Below are positions 17,683 through 26,661 of a stretch of 64,000 nt of DNA, one piece after another. Within the stretch, counting starts at the first letter, position 1; every line of letters starts with the position of its first letter. The position numbers and the translations under genes are program-made. This DNA comes from Rhodobacteraceae bacterium IMCC1335 (lineage in GTDB: Bacteria > Pseudomonadota > Alphaproteobacteria > Rhodobacterales > Rhodobacteraceae). The notes beneath the pieces were generated by a model. It did no database searches. It saw nothing but the letters and a program-made list of their open reading frames with translations, and was not told where the DNA came from. The stretch spans positions 3,521,001 to 3,585,000 of the forward strand of contig CP046864.1 in the NCBI GenBank assembly GCA_039640495.1, in the 5' to 3' direction.

Positions 17683-17919
17683 ATGACATGCGTTTTTATA
17701 CAAATAAGATGCGCACCGGGAAAAACCTATCAAGTGGCGGATGCGCTATCCCTCAAGGAAGTCCATTCTGAAATGTATTCCACCAGTGGCGATTTTGACT
17801 TGCTGCTGAAAATCTACGTGCCAGAGGGCAAAGATGTTGGGCGCTATATCAATGAATTAATCGGCCCCATTGAGGGTATTCAGCGAACGCTGACAACGCT
17901 GACTTTTTCAGCATTCTAA
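17683..17919 (+). CDS. Stand-alone Lrp/AsnC ligand-binding (RAM) domain protein
   Basis: A 78-residue protein made of only the effector-binding half of Lrp/AsnC regulators: a beta-alpha-beta-beta-alpha-beta ferredoxin-like unit with SGDFDLLLKIYV near residues 35-46 and a closing TLTTLTFSAF strand. There is no DNA-binding helix-turn-helix. It starts behind AGGAGA and lies 23 bp before the Liv-type binding-protein gene, so it is co-transcribed with an importer for a probable amino acid. It may sense that ligand or pair with a full-length Lrp protein; this role is inference. Confidence 0.82.
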   Translation: MTCVFIQIRCAPGKTYQVADALSLKEVHSEMYSTSGDFDLLLKIYVPEGKDVGRYINELIGPIEGIQRTLTTLTFSAF

Positions 17920-17942
17920 TTGACCATATAAGGGAGGAAAAA

Positions 17943-19073
17943 ATGAATAAATTTCTGATGGCAACGGCTGCGCTTGCGCTTGGTGCAACCAGCGTGTTTG
18001 CGGATGTAAAAATCGGTATGATCACAACTTTATCAGGCGGCGGTGCCGGCCTTGGAATTGATGTGCGCGATGGGTTCATGCTGGCTATTGCACAATCTGG
18101 CCGCAACGATATCGACGTTGTTATCGAAGATGATCAGCGTAAACCAGATATCGCGGTCCAGCTGTCGGATAAAATGATCCAATCCGAACGAGTTGATATT
18201 ATGACCGGGATTATCTGGTCAAACCTCGCAATGGCCGTGGTGCCGGCAGTGACCAATCAAAACGTGTTTTACCTTTCGCCAAATGCGGGCCCGTCACCTT
18301 TGGCAGGTCGGGGTTGCCATGAAAATTACTTTAATGTGGCATGGCAAAATGACAATCTGCACGAGGCGGCTGGCGCCTATGCCAACAGCGCCGGGTATAA
18401 AAATAGCTTCATCATGGCGCCCAATTACCCCGCCGGGCAAGACGCCTTGACAGGGTATAAGCGCTTTCACACTGGCGATCTGGCGGGAGAGGTTTTCACC
18501 AAGCTCGGGCAAACCGATTACGCGGCCGAAATCGCGCAAATCCGCGCCAGCGGCGCTGACAGCGTTTATTTCTTTTTGCCCGGTGGCATGGGGATCTCTT
18601 TCTTGAAACAATATGCAGATAGCGGCATTGATATCCCGGTTGTGGGCCCGGCCTTCAGTTTTGACCAAGGGATCTTACAGGCCGTGGGAGCGGCCGCGTT
18701 GGGCGTTGTGAACACATCACAATGGAATAAGGATATCGACAACCCGACCAATGCGGCCTTTGTTGAAACCTTTCAGGCGGCCTATGGACGCTTGCCATCG
18801 CTGTATGCCAGCCAAGGGTTTGATACGGCCAATTTGCTGATTTCGGCGCTTGAAACAGCCCATCCATCCGATGCCGATAGCTTCCGCGACGCGCTGCGGG
18901 CCGCAAATTTTGACAGTACGCGGGGGACGTTTGCTTTTGGGCCAAACCACCACCCGATCCAAACGATTTACGCGCGCGAAGTGATCCAAGAAGGGGATGT
19001 CTTTACCAATAAAATCATCGGGGTGGCCTTCGAAAACCACTCAGATGCTTATGCGGGCGATTGCAAAATGTAA
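17943..19073 (+). CDS. Liv-type ABC transporter substrate-binding protein
   Basis: A 376-residue periplasmic binding protein (Peripla_BP_6) with signal peptide MNKFLMATAALALGATSVFA. The mature start DVKIGMITTLSG and the SPNAGPSPLAGRGC region match branched-chain amino acid/amide binding proteins. GGAGG lies just before the ATG. It is the first transporter gene of a five-gene Liv set. Members bind amino acids, urea, aromatic acids and others, so the ligand is open. Confidence 0.9.
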   Translation: MNKFLMATAALALGATSVFADVKIGMITTLSGGGAGLGIDVRDGFMLAIAQSGRNDIDVVIEDDQRKPDIAVQLSDKMIQSERVDIMTGIIWSNLAMAVVPAVTNQNVFYLSPNAGPSPLAGRGCHENYFNVAWQNDNLHEAAGAYANSAGYKNSFIMAPNYPAGQDALTGYKRFHTGDLAGEVFTKLGQTDYAAEIAQIRASGADSVYFFLPGGMGISFLKQYADSGIDIPVVGPAFSFDQGILQAVGAAALGVVNTSQWNKDIDNPTNAAFVETFQAAYGRLPSLYASQGFDTANLLISALETAHPSDADSFRDALRAANFDSTRGTFAFGPNHHPIQTIYAREVIQEGDVFTNKIIGVAFENHSDAYAGDCKM

Positions 19074-19122
19074 GTGGTCTTTTGCGTGCCTGCTCGCAGG
19101 CGCGCAAAACTTTGGGGTTTCA

Positions 19123-20043
19123 ATGTCCGCAATCCTTATCATCGAGCAAATTCTGAACGGCCTGCAATTTGGCGTTATGCTGTTTTTAATGGCGGCCGGT
19201 CTTACCTTGATTTTTGGCGTTATGGGATTGATCAACCTGGCGCATGGATCGCTTTACATGGTGGGGGCCTTTGCCGCTGCCAGCATGGCCGGCCTGACCG
19301 GCTCTTTCTTTATCGGCTTGCTCGCGGCGCTTATTGCTGCCGCGCTGGCCGGTGCAATTATCGAAATTGTGGTGATCAGACGGCTGTATAAAGCCGCGCA
19401 TTTGGATCAGGTCCTGGCCACTTTTGCCCTGATCCTGATCTTCTCGGAAGGCACGCGCTGGCTGTTTGGATCCTTTCCCCTTTTTTTAGAGATACCCGCG
19501 CTTTTATCAGGGCCAATTGCCCTGCCCGGTGGCATACAATATCCGCTCTATCGCCTCAGCTTGATCGCGATTGGCCTGGCGGTGGCACTGGGGCTATGGG
19601 CCCTCATTGAAAAGACCCGGATCGGCATCCAAATCCGCGCCGGTGAAAATGACCGCGAAATGATCGCCGCGCTCGGAGTGGATATTTCAAAACTCTACAC
19701 GCTGGTATTCGCGCTTGGCGCGGCCTTGGCTGGCACCGCCGGAGCTTTGGTTGGTGCCATCCAATCGGTGCAGGTTGGGATGGGAGAACCGGTGCTTATT
19801 TTAGCGTTTGTGGTGATCGTGATCGGCGGTATCGGTTCGATCCGAGGGGCATTTATCGGTGCGCTTTTGGTTGGCCTCACCGACACGCTTGGCGGGGTTT
19901 TTCTGCCCGAGCTGTTGAAGCGGTTCATGGAAACGGGCAGCGCGCAGAAAACCGGATCGGCTTTTGCCTCTATGGGTATCTATATTTTGATGGGCGGCGT
20001 ACTGATTTGGAAGCCCACCGGATTATTTGGTGCCCGCGCATGA
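19123..20043 (+). CDS. LivH-type ABC transporter permease
   Basis: A 306-residue membrane protein with about eight helices. It has the LivH landmarks GLTLIFGVMGLINLAHGSLYM near residues 23-43 and the cytoplasmic GIQIRAGENDREMIAALGVD loop near 170-189. The ATG at 19123 is preferred because the longer frame from 18997 overlaps the end of the binding-protein gene and adds no family sequence. Its stop overlaps the next permease start by 4 bp. Confidence 0.9.
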   Translation: MSAILIIEQILNGLQFGVMLFLMAAGLTLIFGVMGLINLAHGSLYMVGAFAAASMAGLTGSFFIGLLAALIAAALAGAIIEIVVIRRLYKAAHLDQVLATFALILIFSEGTRWLFGSFPLFLEIPALLSGPIALPGGIQYPLYRLSLIAIGLAVALGLWALIEKTRIGIQIRAGENDREMIAALGVDISKLYTLVFALGAALAGTAGALVGAIQSVQVGMGEPVLILAFVVIVIGGIGSIRGAFIGALLVGLTDTLGGVFLPELLKRFMETGSAQKTGSAFASMGIYILMGGVLIWKPTGLFGARA

Positions 20044-21026
20044 GGCTCCGTGAGCCATATCTGAACGCCGCGGTTCTTCTGGGGCTGATTGCGCTGCCGC
20101 TTGCCGCGCTTCTAGCAGATGCGCCATTTACGATCACATTGGCCACCCGCGCAGTGATCCTTGCGCTGGCCGCGGTCGGCTTGAATATTGCGTTGGGAAT
20201 CGGCGGGCTGGTGAGCTTTGGACATGCGGTGTTCTTTGGTATTGGCGGTTATGTGATGGGCATTTTAGCCAGTCATGCGCAAACCTATACCCCGTTAGAT
20301 TTGGGTTTCGTCTCGATAGAGGGCAGCAAATCTATGCCCGTGATTTGGCTTTCTGCCATGCTGATTTCAGGCATTATCGCGTTTTTTATTGGCCTGCTTT
20401 CGCTGCGGACCTCAGGCGTCTATTTCATTATGATCACCCTCGCCTTCGGGCAATTATTCTACTATTTCAGTATTTCTTGGCCCCAATATGGCGGAGAAGA
20501 CGGATTATCGATCTATATGCGCAACGATTTTCCAGGGTTGAATACGTTAAAGCCCCTGCAATTCTTCTGCCTATGTTTTGGCTTATTATGCAGCGTGCTG
20601 TTTATAAAATCCAAGCTGCAATCTGCGCCTTTTGGGCTGGCGCTGAATGCCGCGCGGCAAACGCCGTTGCGCGCGCAAGCCGTTGGAATTGAGCCGCTGA
20701 AACTGCGGTTGCTGGCCTTTGTGATCTCGGGTGCGATCACCGGGCTTGCTGGTGCTTTATTTGCAGATCTTAACCGGTTTGTATCGCCCACAATGTTCAG
20801 CTGGCAGCTTTCAGGAGAGTTGATCGTGCTGATCATAATCGGCGGTGTTGGACGCTTGATGGGCCCTGTAATCGGGGCCTGCATGTTCGTAGCTTTGGAA
20901 CATTTCTTGGGCGGGTTGACCGAGTTTTGGCACGTCTATCTGGGCCTGATCCTGCTCTGCATCGTTTTATTCGCGCGCGGCGGGCTGATTGGATTATTAA
21001 CCGGCAAAGACGGAGCCAAAGTGTGA
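20040..21026 (+). CDS. LivM-type ABC transporter permease
   Basis: A 328-residue membrane protein with about ten helices. It shows the LivM signature NIALGIGGLVSFGHAVFFG near residues 49-67 and the ARQTPLRAQAVGIEPLKLR cytoplasmic loop. It starts in the LivH stop codon (ATGA) and ends in the ATPase start (TGATG), so the operon is tightly coupled. It forms the channel with the LivH-type partner. Confidence 0.9.
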   Translation: MRLREPYLNAAVLLGLIALPLAALLADAPFTITLATRAVILALAAVGLNIALGIGGLVSFGHAVFFGIGGYVMGILASHAQTYTPLDLGFVSIEGSKSMPVIWLSAMLISGIIAFFIGLLSLRTSGVYFIMITLAFGQLFYYFSISWPQYGGEDGLSIYMRNDFPGLNTLKPLQFFCLCFGLLCSVLFIKSKLQSAPFGLALNAARQTPLRAQAVGIEPLKLRLLAFVISGAITGLAGALFADLNRFVSPTMFSWQLSGELIVLIIIGGVGRLMGPVIGACMFVALEHFLGGLTEFWHVYLGLILLCIVLFARGGLIGLLTGKDGAKV

Positions 21027-21775
21027 TGGCCCAGCCGGTTCTTGCCACGCATAAGCTACAGAAAAGCTTTGGCGCCTTGATCGCCACCGATCGCGTATCG
21101 GTGACGCTGCTGCCAGGGGAAATTCACGCGGTGATTGGCCCGAACGGGGCAGGAAAATCAACCTTGATCAAACAAATATGCGGCAGCCTACAGCCTGATA
21201 GCGGCTCGGTGGATTTGCTGGGCAAAGATATTTCTCAGCTTGGGACTGCGGCGCGCGCGCGCCTAGGCTTGGCCCGCAGTTTTCAAATTTCAGAACTTGC
21301 TATGGAAGACACGGTTCTTCAAAATGTTGTGCTTGGGGGGATCGGAGCCATGCGTTCAGCCTGGCGGTTCTGGCGACCTGCTTTGCAAACACAGGCGCTG
21401 ATTGAGCGCGCAGAATTGGCTTTGGCGCGCGTGAACCTTTTGGAACAAAAGGATACGATCTGCGCAAAATTAAGCCATGGGCAACGCCGCCAATTGGAAA
21501 TAGCTGTGGCCTTAACCCTGGCACCAAAAGCCTTCATCATGGATGAGCCGATGGCAGGGCTTGGCGGCGAAGGCTCTAAAACAATGACCAAATTTCTGGA
21601 TGGATTGCGCAGCGAGGCGCCGATCTTGCTGGTCGAGCATGATATGGACGCCGTTTTTGCGCTGGCCGACCGGATCAGTGTGCTGGTCTATGGAAAAATC
21701 ATCGCCACCGGAAGCGCCCGCGAGATCCGCGCCGATCGCGCGGTGCGCGAAGCCTATCTAGGAGAGGCAGAATGA
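21026..21775 (+). CDS. LivG-type ABC transporter ATP-binding protein
   Basis: A 249-residue ATPase with P-loop GPNGAGKST near residue 37, signature LSHGQRRQLEIA and Walker B AFIMDEPMAGLGGEG. The LSHGQ variant is usual in this family. The ATG at 21026 shares one base with the LivM stop. The longer frame upstream lies inside LivM and is rejected. Confidence 0.92.
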   Translation: MAQPVLATHKLQKSFGALIATDRVSVTLLPGEIHAVIGPNGAGKSTLIKQICGSLQPDSGSVDLLGKDISQLGTAARARLGLARSFQISELAMEDTVLQNVVLGGIGAMRSAWRFWRPALQTQALIERAELALARVNLLEQKDTICAKLSHGQRRQLEIAVALTLAPKAFIMDEPMAGLGGEGSKTMTKFLDGLRSEAPILLVEHDMDAVFALADRISVLVYGKIIATGSAREIRADRAVREAYLGEAE

Positions 21776-22458
21776 GCCTCTTATTGGTGGAAAACCTGCG
21801 CGCCTCTTATGGCAGCAGCCAAGCGCTTTCAGGGGTTGATCTCAGCATTTCTGAGGGCGAAGTCACCGCGCTTATGGGGCGCAATGGAATGGGAAAATCT
21901 ACCACGGTTAAAGCCATTTGTCGGATGATCAATTCGCAGGGCGGTTTGACGCTAGAAGGTCAAAACCTGCATCTGCTTCAGAGCCATCAAGTGGCTCGTA
22001 AAGGCGTTGGGTTGGTTCCCGAGGGCCGCCGCTGCTTTACCAATCTAAGCGTGGGCGAGAACCTGATCGCCGCGTCCCGCCCCGGCCATTGGACATTGAG
22101 CCGCGTCGCAGAGCTCTTCCCCCGCCTAGAGGAACGCCACGACCAATCCGCCGCCTCTCTCTCGGGCGGCGAGCAACAGATGCTCGCGATCGGACGGGCC
22201 TTGATGACCAACCCTCGGCTTTTGATCTTAGATGAAGCCACTGAGGGTTTGGCCCCCTTAATCCGACAAGAAATCTGGGCGGCTATTTCGCAACTAAAGC
22301 ATCAAACCGGCTTGGCTATTTTACTGATCGACAAATCGCTCAAAGAGCTGAGCGCTATCTCGGATAAAGCCGTGATCTTAGAGCGCGGCAAAACCGTGTG
22401 GTCCGGGCCAATGGCCCATCTGACGCGCGATATCACAGAAAGTTATTTGGGCGTCTAA
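21772..22458 (+). CDS. LivF-type ABC transporter ATP-binding protein
   Basis: A 228-residue ATPase with P-loop GRNGMGKST near residue 37, signature LSGGEQQMLAIG and Walker B LLILDEATEGLAP. It starts within the LivG stop (ATGA) and closes the importer operon. It pairs with the LivG-type subunit to power import of the unidentified amino acid-like substrate. Confidence 0.92.
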   Translation: MSLLLVENLRASYGSSQALSGVDLSISEGEVTALMGRNGMGKSTTVKAICRMINSQGGLTLEGQNLHLLQSHQVARKGVGLVPEGRRCFTNLSVGENLIAASRPGHWTLSRVAELFPRLEERHDQSAASLSGGEQQMLAIGRALMTNPRLLILDEATEGLAPLIRQEIWAAISQLKHQTGLAILLIDKSLKELSAISDKAVILERGKTVWSGPMAHLTRDITESYLGV

Positions 22459-23159
22459 CGCCTTTGCCAAAACAAGCAAGGCCGTGAAGGTCGCCGCCTT
22501 TTATAGGCCCCACCAAAAAGCAAAATCCGCCCGCAGCCCAAACGCCCCGAACAGACGGATTTAGCAAGGTCACAGCCCCTTGCCCGACTTTCGCGTGCTT
22601 TCGGCGCCCCACCCCATATTGAATCACACGGGCCTACCCATGCTGCGCGCTCATTGTGATTACAAAAAAGTGCATTGATCGAGCCGGAGCAGAAAATAAG
22701 GCAAGCACAGCCGGCCGGATATTTTGACGTTGTTGCAATCAGCGTTGAAAAATCGGCGCACTGCTATGCCCAGATCTTTCAAGGCAAAAAAATATAACCG
22801 GCAAACTGTCTAATAATAGGCAATTCTATTCCCTCAGAGCCTGCGCCGGTGCTAGAAAGCGGGGGCCATACGTTTCGTATTCCTGCTCAACTAACATGGC
22901 AGCAGGACCAAAAACCAGCCGCTTTTTCTGCGAACTGCTCTGCAATGTTAAAAAATATGCGCTCGGTGCGCGACTGGCGGGAGCAAACCCAGTAATTGCG
23001 AGAGTCCTTTAAGCGCTTGAATCATGAAAATTTCTCGAAATTGCAGAGACCCCCATGGCGCTTGACCCGAATTAGCCCTTATCGTTCTTATTTTTAGAAC
23101 TCGAATTCTTCACGCAAGCGGCTATTTCATAGATTTAGGACAAGCATGAGGAATCTTCT
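22459..23159. other. Intergenic stretch without a recognised gene
   Basis: About 700 bases between the Liv operon and the pirin gene. No frame has both a ribosome site and recognisable family sequence. The last 60 bases carry the pirin upstream region, with GAGGAA 6 nt before its ATG. It may contain decayed sequence, but I cannot assign it. Confidence 0.4.
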
Positions 23160-24074
23160 ATGTCAATTCGACCGGCCATCTCAACCAGCACCGCCACCCC
23201 AACCCGGGAAGGGGCAGGCGTGCATCTGCATCGCGCCTTTGGCTTTAATGAGCCAGAAGCGCATGATCCCTTTTTATTGTTTGATGATTTCCGCAACGAA
23301 AACCCCGCCGCCTATGCAGGCGGCTTTCCCTGGCACCCGCATCGGGGCATCGAAACCATCACCTATGTGTTGAATGGATCCGTTGCCCATAGCGATAGTT
23401 TGGGAAACACCGGCACTTTGGGCGCGGGCGATGTACAATGGATGACGGCCGGATCGGGGATCATGCATCAGGAAATGCCCAGTGGAAATTCCAAGGGGCA
23501 AATGCATGGGTTTCAGCTTTGGGCAAATTTGCCGGGCAGCTTAAAAATGACAAAGCCGCGCTATCAAGACGTAAACGCAAAAGAGATCCCCGAAATTATC
23601 GATGATGATGGCAGCGTGGTGCGGATCATCACAGGAGAGTTTTGGGGCAAACAAGGCCCGGTTGATGGGATCGCTGCCGACCCGCTGTATCTAGATATCA
23701 GCATCCCTGCGGGGCGCAAAAAGGTTCTAAAAGTCGATACGTACCGCAATACATTTGCCTATATATTTGAAGGCGCCGGGAAATTTGCCGATGCCTCGGC
23801 GCCCCATGGGGTGTTGCTGGAAAAAGAGGTGATGGGCGAAGAACTGAATATCCGCGATTTATCTGGCAATCGAACATTGGTGCGCTTTGGCACGGGCGAT
23901 GAGATTGTTGTAAAAGCCGGCCCCGAAGGCATGCGCTTTTTACTGGTGGCCGGATCGCCCATTCAAGAACCCGTGGCGTGGCATGGGCCGATTGTGATGA
24001 ATACGCGCGCAGAATTGCAGCAAGCTTTTAGCGATTTGCGCAATAACCAATTTATCAAACCACACGACCATTAA
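23160..24074 (+). CDS. Pirin family protein
   Basis: A 304-residue bicupin protein. The metal-binding N-terminal cupin shows FPWHPHRGIETITYVLNG (about 59-76) and, further on, GSGIMHQEMP, together giving the three His and one Glu of pirins. The C-terminal pirin domain begins near 190. Pirins are iron proteins; some have quercetinase activity and others act as redox-linked regulators. It is followed after 14 bp by a glutathionyl-hydroquinone reductase gene, suggesting a shared role in quinone or phenolic stress (inference). Confidence 0.92.
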   Translation: MSIRPAISTSTATPTREGAGVHLHRAFGFNEPEAHDPFLLFDDFRNENPAAYAGGFPWHPHRGIETITYVLNGSVAHSDSLGNTGTLGAGDVQWMTAGSGIMHQEMPSGNSKGQMHGFQLWANLPGSLKMTKPRYQDVNAKEIPEIIDDDGSVVRIITGEFWGKQGPVDGIAADPLYLDISIPAGRKKVLKVDTYRNTFAYIFEGAGKFADASAPHGVLLEKEVMGEELNIRDLSGNRTLVRFGTGDEIVVKAGPEGMRFLLVAGSPIQEPVAWHGPIVMNTRAELQQAFSDLRNNQFIKPHDH

Positions 24075-24088
24075 AGTAAGGAAATCAG

Positions 24089-25060
24089 ATGGGATTGTTG
24101 CAAGAGGGAAAATGGGTCGACCAGTGGTATGATACCAAAAAAGAAGGTGGGCATTTTGTGCGCAAAGCGGCGCAATTCCGCAACTGGATCACCGCAGATG
24201 GCGCTGCCGGGCCAAGCGGCACCGGGGGCTTCAAGGCAGAAGCGGGACGCTATCACCTTTATGTGTCTTTGGCCTGCCCCTGGGCGCATCGAACCTTGAT
24301 TTTTCGCGCGCTGAAGGGTCTGGAAGCTATGATCTCAATCTCTATTGTTCATTGGTATATGGCCGAAAACGGCTGGACATTTGAGCCCGGCGATGGCGTC
24401 ATCCCAGACAGCGTGAATGGGGCCAAGCTCATGCATCAGATTTACACCGCAGCCGATGCGCAATATTCAGGCCGCGTGACGGTTCCGGTGCTATGGGACA
24501 AGAAAACTGGTACGATTGTCTCCAATGAATCTTCTGAAATCATTCGAATGTTCAATTCGGAATTTGACGGGTTGGGCGCGCAATCCGGCGATTATTATCC
24601 CAACGCCCTACGCCCAGAGATCGAGGCCCTGAATGAGCGTATATACGCCACACTGAACAATGGTGTGTATCGCTGCGGCTTTGCCACCACGCAAGCGGCT
24701 TATGAGGCCGCCATCACGCCTTTATTTGATACGCTTGACTGGCTAGAGAGCGTTTTAGCCAAAAACCGCTATCTTACTGGCGCAGACATCACCGAAGCGG
24801 ATTGGCGGTTGTTCACCACATTGATCCGGTTTGATCCCGTTTATGTGGGCCATTTCAAATGCAATCTGCGCCGCATTGTTGATTACCCCAACCTCTCAAA
24901 CTATCTACGTGATCTTTATCAGCAACCGGGCATTGCCGAAACCGTGAATATGCAACATATCAAAGAGCATTATTATGCCAGCCATGACAGCATCAATCCC
25001 TCACGCGTTGTCCCCAAAGGCCCCAATATTGATTTTTCTCGACCACATAATCGCGCTTAA
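24089..25060 (+). CDS. Glutathionyl-hydroquinone reductase (Xi-class GST, YqjG/ECM4 family)
   Basis: A 323-residue cytosolic enzyme that reduces glutathionyl-hydroquinones to hydroquinones using glutathione. The active-site Cys is at about 63 in LACPWAHRTL. The C-terminal all-helical GST domain shows LTGADITEADWRLFTTL, typical of this class. It starts 14 bp after the pirin gene behind AAGGA. Length matches the family (about 310-330). Confidence 0.93.
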   Translation: MGLLQEGKWVDQWYDTKKEGGHFVRKAAQFRNWITADGAAGPSGTGGFKAEAGRYHLYVSLACPWAHRTLIFRALKGLEAMISISIVHWYMAENGWTFEPGDGVIPDSVNGAKLMHQIYTAADAQYSGRVTVPVLWDKKTGTIVSNESSEIIRMFNSEFDGLGAQSGDYYPNALRPEIEALNERIYATLNNGVYRCGFATTQAAYEAAITPLFDTLDWLESVLAKNRYLTGADITEADWRLFTTLIRFDPVYVGHFKCNLRRIVDYPNLSNYLRDLYQQPGIAETVNMQHIKEHYYASHDSINPSRVVPKGPNIDFSRPHNRA

Positions 25061-25082
25061 GGCCCAGTCACTTGTTGACCCA

Positions 25083-25159
25083 ATGACCTTCAGAAACGCC
25101 GCTCAGCATACCCAGATAGCCACCACAGATATCTATGCGCGAGGCCCCTTAGATGGTAC
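25083..25159 (+). pseudogene. Possible tyrosine-recombinase C-terminal remnant
   Basis: One frame reads QHTQIATTDIYARG near 25107-25148. This resembles the last conserved box of tyrosine recombinases (GHxxIxTTxxYxH), which carries the catalytic Tyr. Nothing else of an integrase is present, and the frame opens directly behind the hydroquinone reductase gene. It may be a scrap of an integrase from an old insertion, or chance. Confidence 0.2.
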
Positions 25160-25486
25160 GCTGGAATACGAACGGTCACGCGGTCATCCGATGAAGATGT
25201 TATCGCGGTGCTGGTCAGTCACATTGTTGGAATGGTAGACCGCGTAGAGCGCGGCGATGATCCCAAGATTTTCATCCAAAGCCCTACGCTGGATATTCTG
25301 TTTGCAAATACAGCCGATATGCACTCGCAAATTGACGTGGCTGATGAAGGTATTGTTGTTGTGGGAACATCAACTGATCCTGATGTCGTCGCAGCCCTAT
25401 ATATTCATGCCGCAGAAGTCTCAGACATGGTTGATCGTGGCATGCAAGCCGTCCATGAAGCGATGGCACAACGCGCTGGAAACTAA
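25160..25486 (+). pseudogene. 5'-truncated remnant of a small conserved hypothetical protein
   Basis: From 25160 a frame reads AGIRTVTRSSDEDVIAVLVS, then two related halves, each with a TS/RSSDPDVVA-like strand-helix unit, ending EVSDMVDRGMQAVHEAM. This looks like the bulk of a small repeat-containing protein common in Rhodobacterales, whose function I do not know. Upstream the frame is open but not family-like, and no ribosome site fits. I read it as having lost its N-terminus, though a GTG at 25208 could still start a 92-residue product. Confidence 0.45.
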
Positions 25487-25982
25487 TGTTGTAAAGTGAG
25501 TTTTAAAGCGTTCAAGACTTTGGGATTCGCGCTACTTGGAAAATTCTGTGCGCATCCCAAAAGTGGACTTTAGCTCAAGTAAAGAAGATCGGTAAGGCTC
25601 CTAGCAGTCATTCGCTGCAATCCGGTTAAATGTCCGCTTTGCGTATAGCGGCCGTCCGCCCTATGAGTTTTGACGCATAACCCAAAACAGCCTCCCTCCT
25701 TTCTTCGGTGGAGGTTTTTTTAAGCTTTGCGTCAGTTGAAAAAGCTGGGCTTGATGAAGGCGATGTCCTGATGCATCATTCAAAGTGATACTTAAGAGCT
25801 TATAGACCAGTTAGCATATTTTTAAATACAAACATATGACGTTAGTCGCTTCCATTCCGTGCAGATAGCTAATCAATATGGCAACGCCATTTACATTTTA
25901 TTTATCATGCATATTTTGTTAAAAGACCTTGGTTGCGCTTGTACTATTAGTTAAGCTTTTTGTCGCATGCAGGAGAAAGAAA
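25487..25982. other. Non-coding stretch with inverted repeat and terminator
   Basis: About 500 bases at the left edge of the AT-rich region. Two structures are visible: an inverted repeat at 25518-25563 (TTTGGGAT/ATCCCAAA with inner GCGC/GCGC) and a rho-independent terminator at 25695-25721. Short family-like scraps may be present near 25600-25680, but I cannot assign them. Confidence 0.45.
25695..25721 (+). terminator. Rho-independent terminator
   Basis: CCTCC (25695-25699) pairs with GGAGG (25710-25714) around a 10-nt loop and is followed by seven T. It would end rightward transcription from the pirin/hydroquinone reductase side. Confidence 0.65.
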
Positions 25983-26573
25983 ATTATCAACTTAATCAAA
26001 CGAATTCAGTTTACCTTGAGCTTACCATTATTACTTATCAGTTTTGGATGCACAGACAGTATGGAAGTTAAACCGCAATTTGCTTCAATTAAAAATTGTA
26101 TAAAACCGCCTTCGAATAAAATTAGTTCTGCTGGATTTCGTTTAAATGGTCCACTCGTGTTTTATCAAAATACTAATGAACTAATCCAATTTGATTTAGA
26201 TAATAATACTTTTCGATGTGATACATTTGATGAAATTCCCCGCAGATTATTTAAAACTCACGACGCAATAAAAATGTATGATGCTGCTTTACAAATAGCA
26301 GAAAACTCCAGCCTTTCACCGTTGATTACACGTAGTTTCTCAAAAGCTTTATTGCCGGCGAAAAAAATACCAAAAACCTGCCAAAGTTTAGGTTTGACAA
26401 CGGTTTTCGAAATTGAGAGTGATCCCGATATTATCGTTTTTGGATGTCAAGTAAAAGAAACAAGTCGAAGCGCAATAATGTGGAAATACCATCAAAGAAA
26501 ATCTGATGCTGAGATAGCTTATTTATCACTTTATCAACCTCTTGTTGATGCAGCTTTAGAAGATTCATTTTAA
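25983..26573 (+). CDS. Putative lipoprotein of unknown function, probable ATT start
   Basis: About 196 residues if started at the ATT at 25983, which has AGGAG 7 nt upstream. From there the N-terminus is a short basic stretch (INLIKRIQ), a hydrophobic core and SFGC, a plausible though weak lipoprotein cleavage site. A TTG at 25929 would add 18 residues but lacks a ribosome site. The rest has four further Cys and no motif I recognise. It is AT-rich, like the type II secretion genes, and ends 88 bp from the 3' end of that operon, tail to tail. Confidence 0.6.
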   Translation: MINLIKRIQFTLSLPLLLISFGCTDSMEVKPQFASIKNCIKPPSNKISSAGFRLNGPLVFYQNTNELIQFDLDNNTFRCDTFDEIPRRLFKTHDAIKMYDAALQIAENSSLSPLITRSFSKALLPAKKIPKTCQSLGLTTVFEIESDPDIIVFGCQVKETSRSAIMWKYHQRKSDAEIAYLSLYQPLVDAALEDSF

Positions 26574-26661
26574 GTGAGGTTTCCTTTTATTAAAATAGAA
26601 ACTTCAACTTTTATTGCTAAATATTGTTTAGAAAATCGTTAAGAAGTTTTTTGCTAAGTTG

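Noticed and set aside
18997..19122. Upstream start for the LivH-type permease
   Set aside because: The extra residues lie inside the binding-protein gene and do not resemble a permease; the ATG at 19123 directly precedes helix 1.
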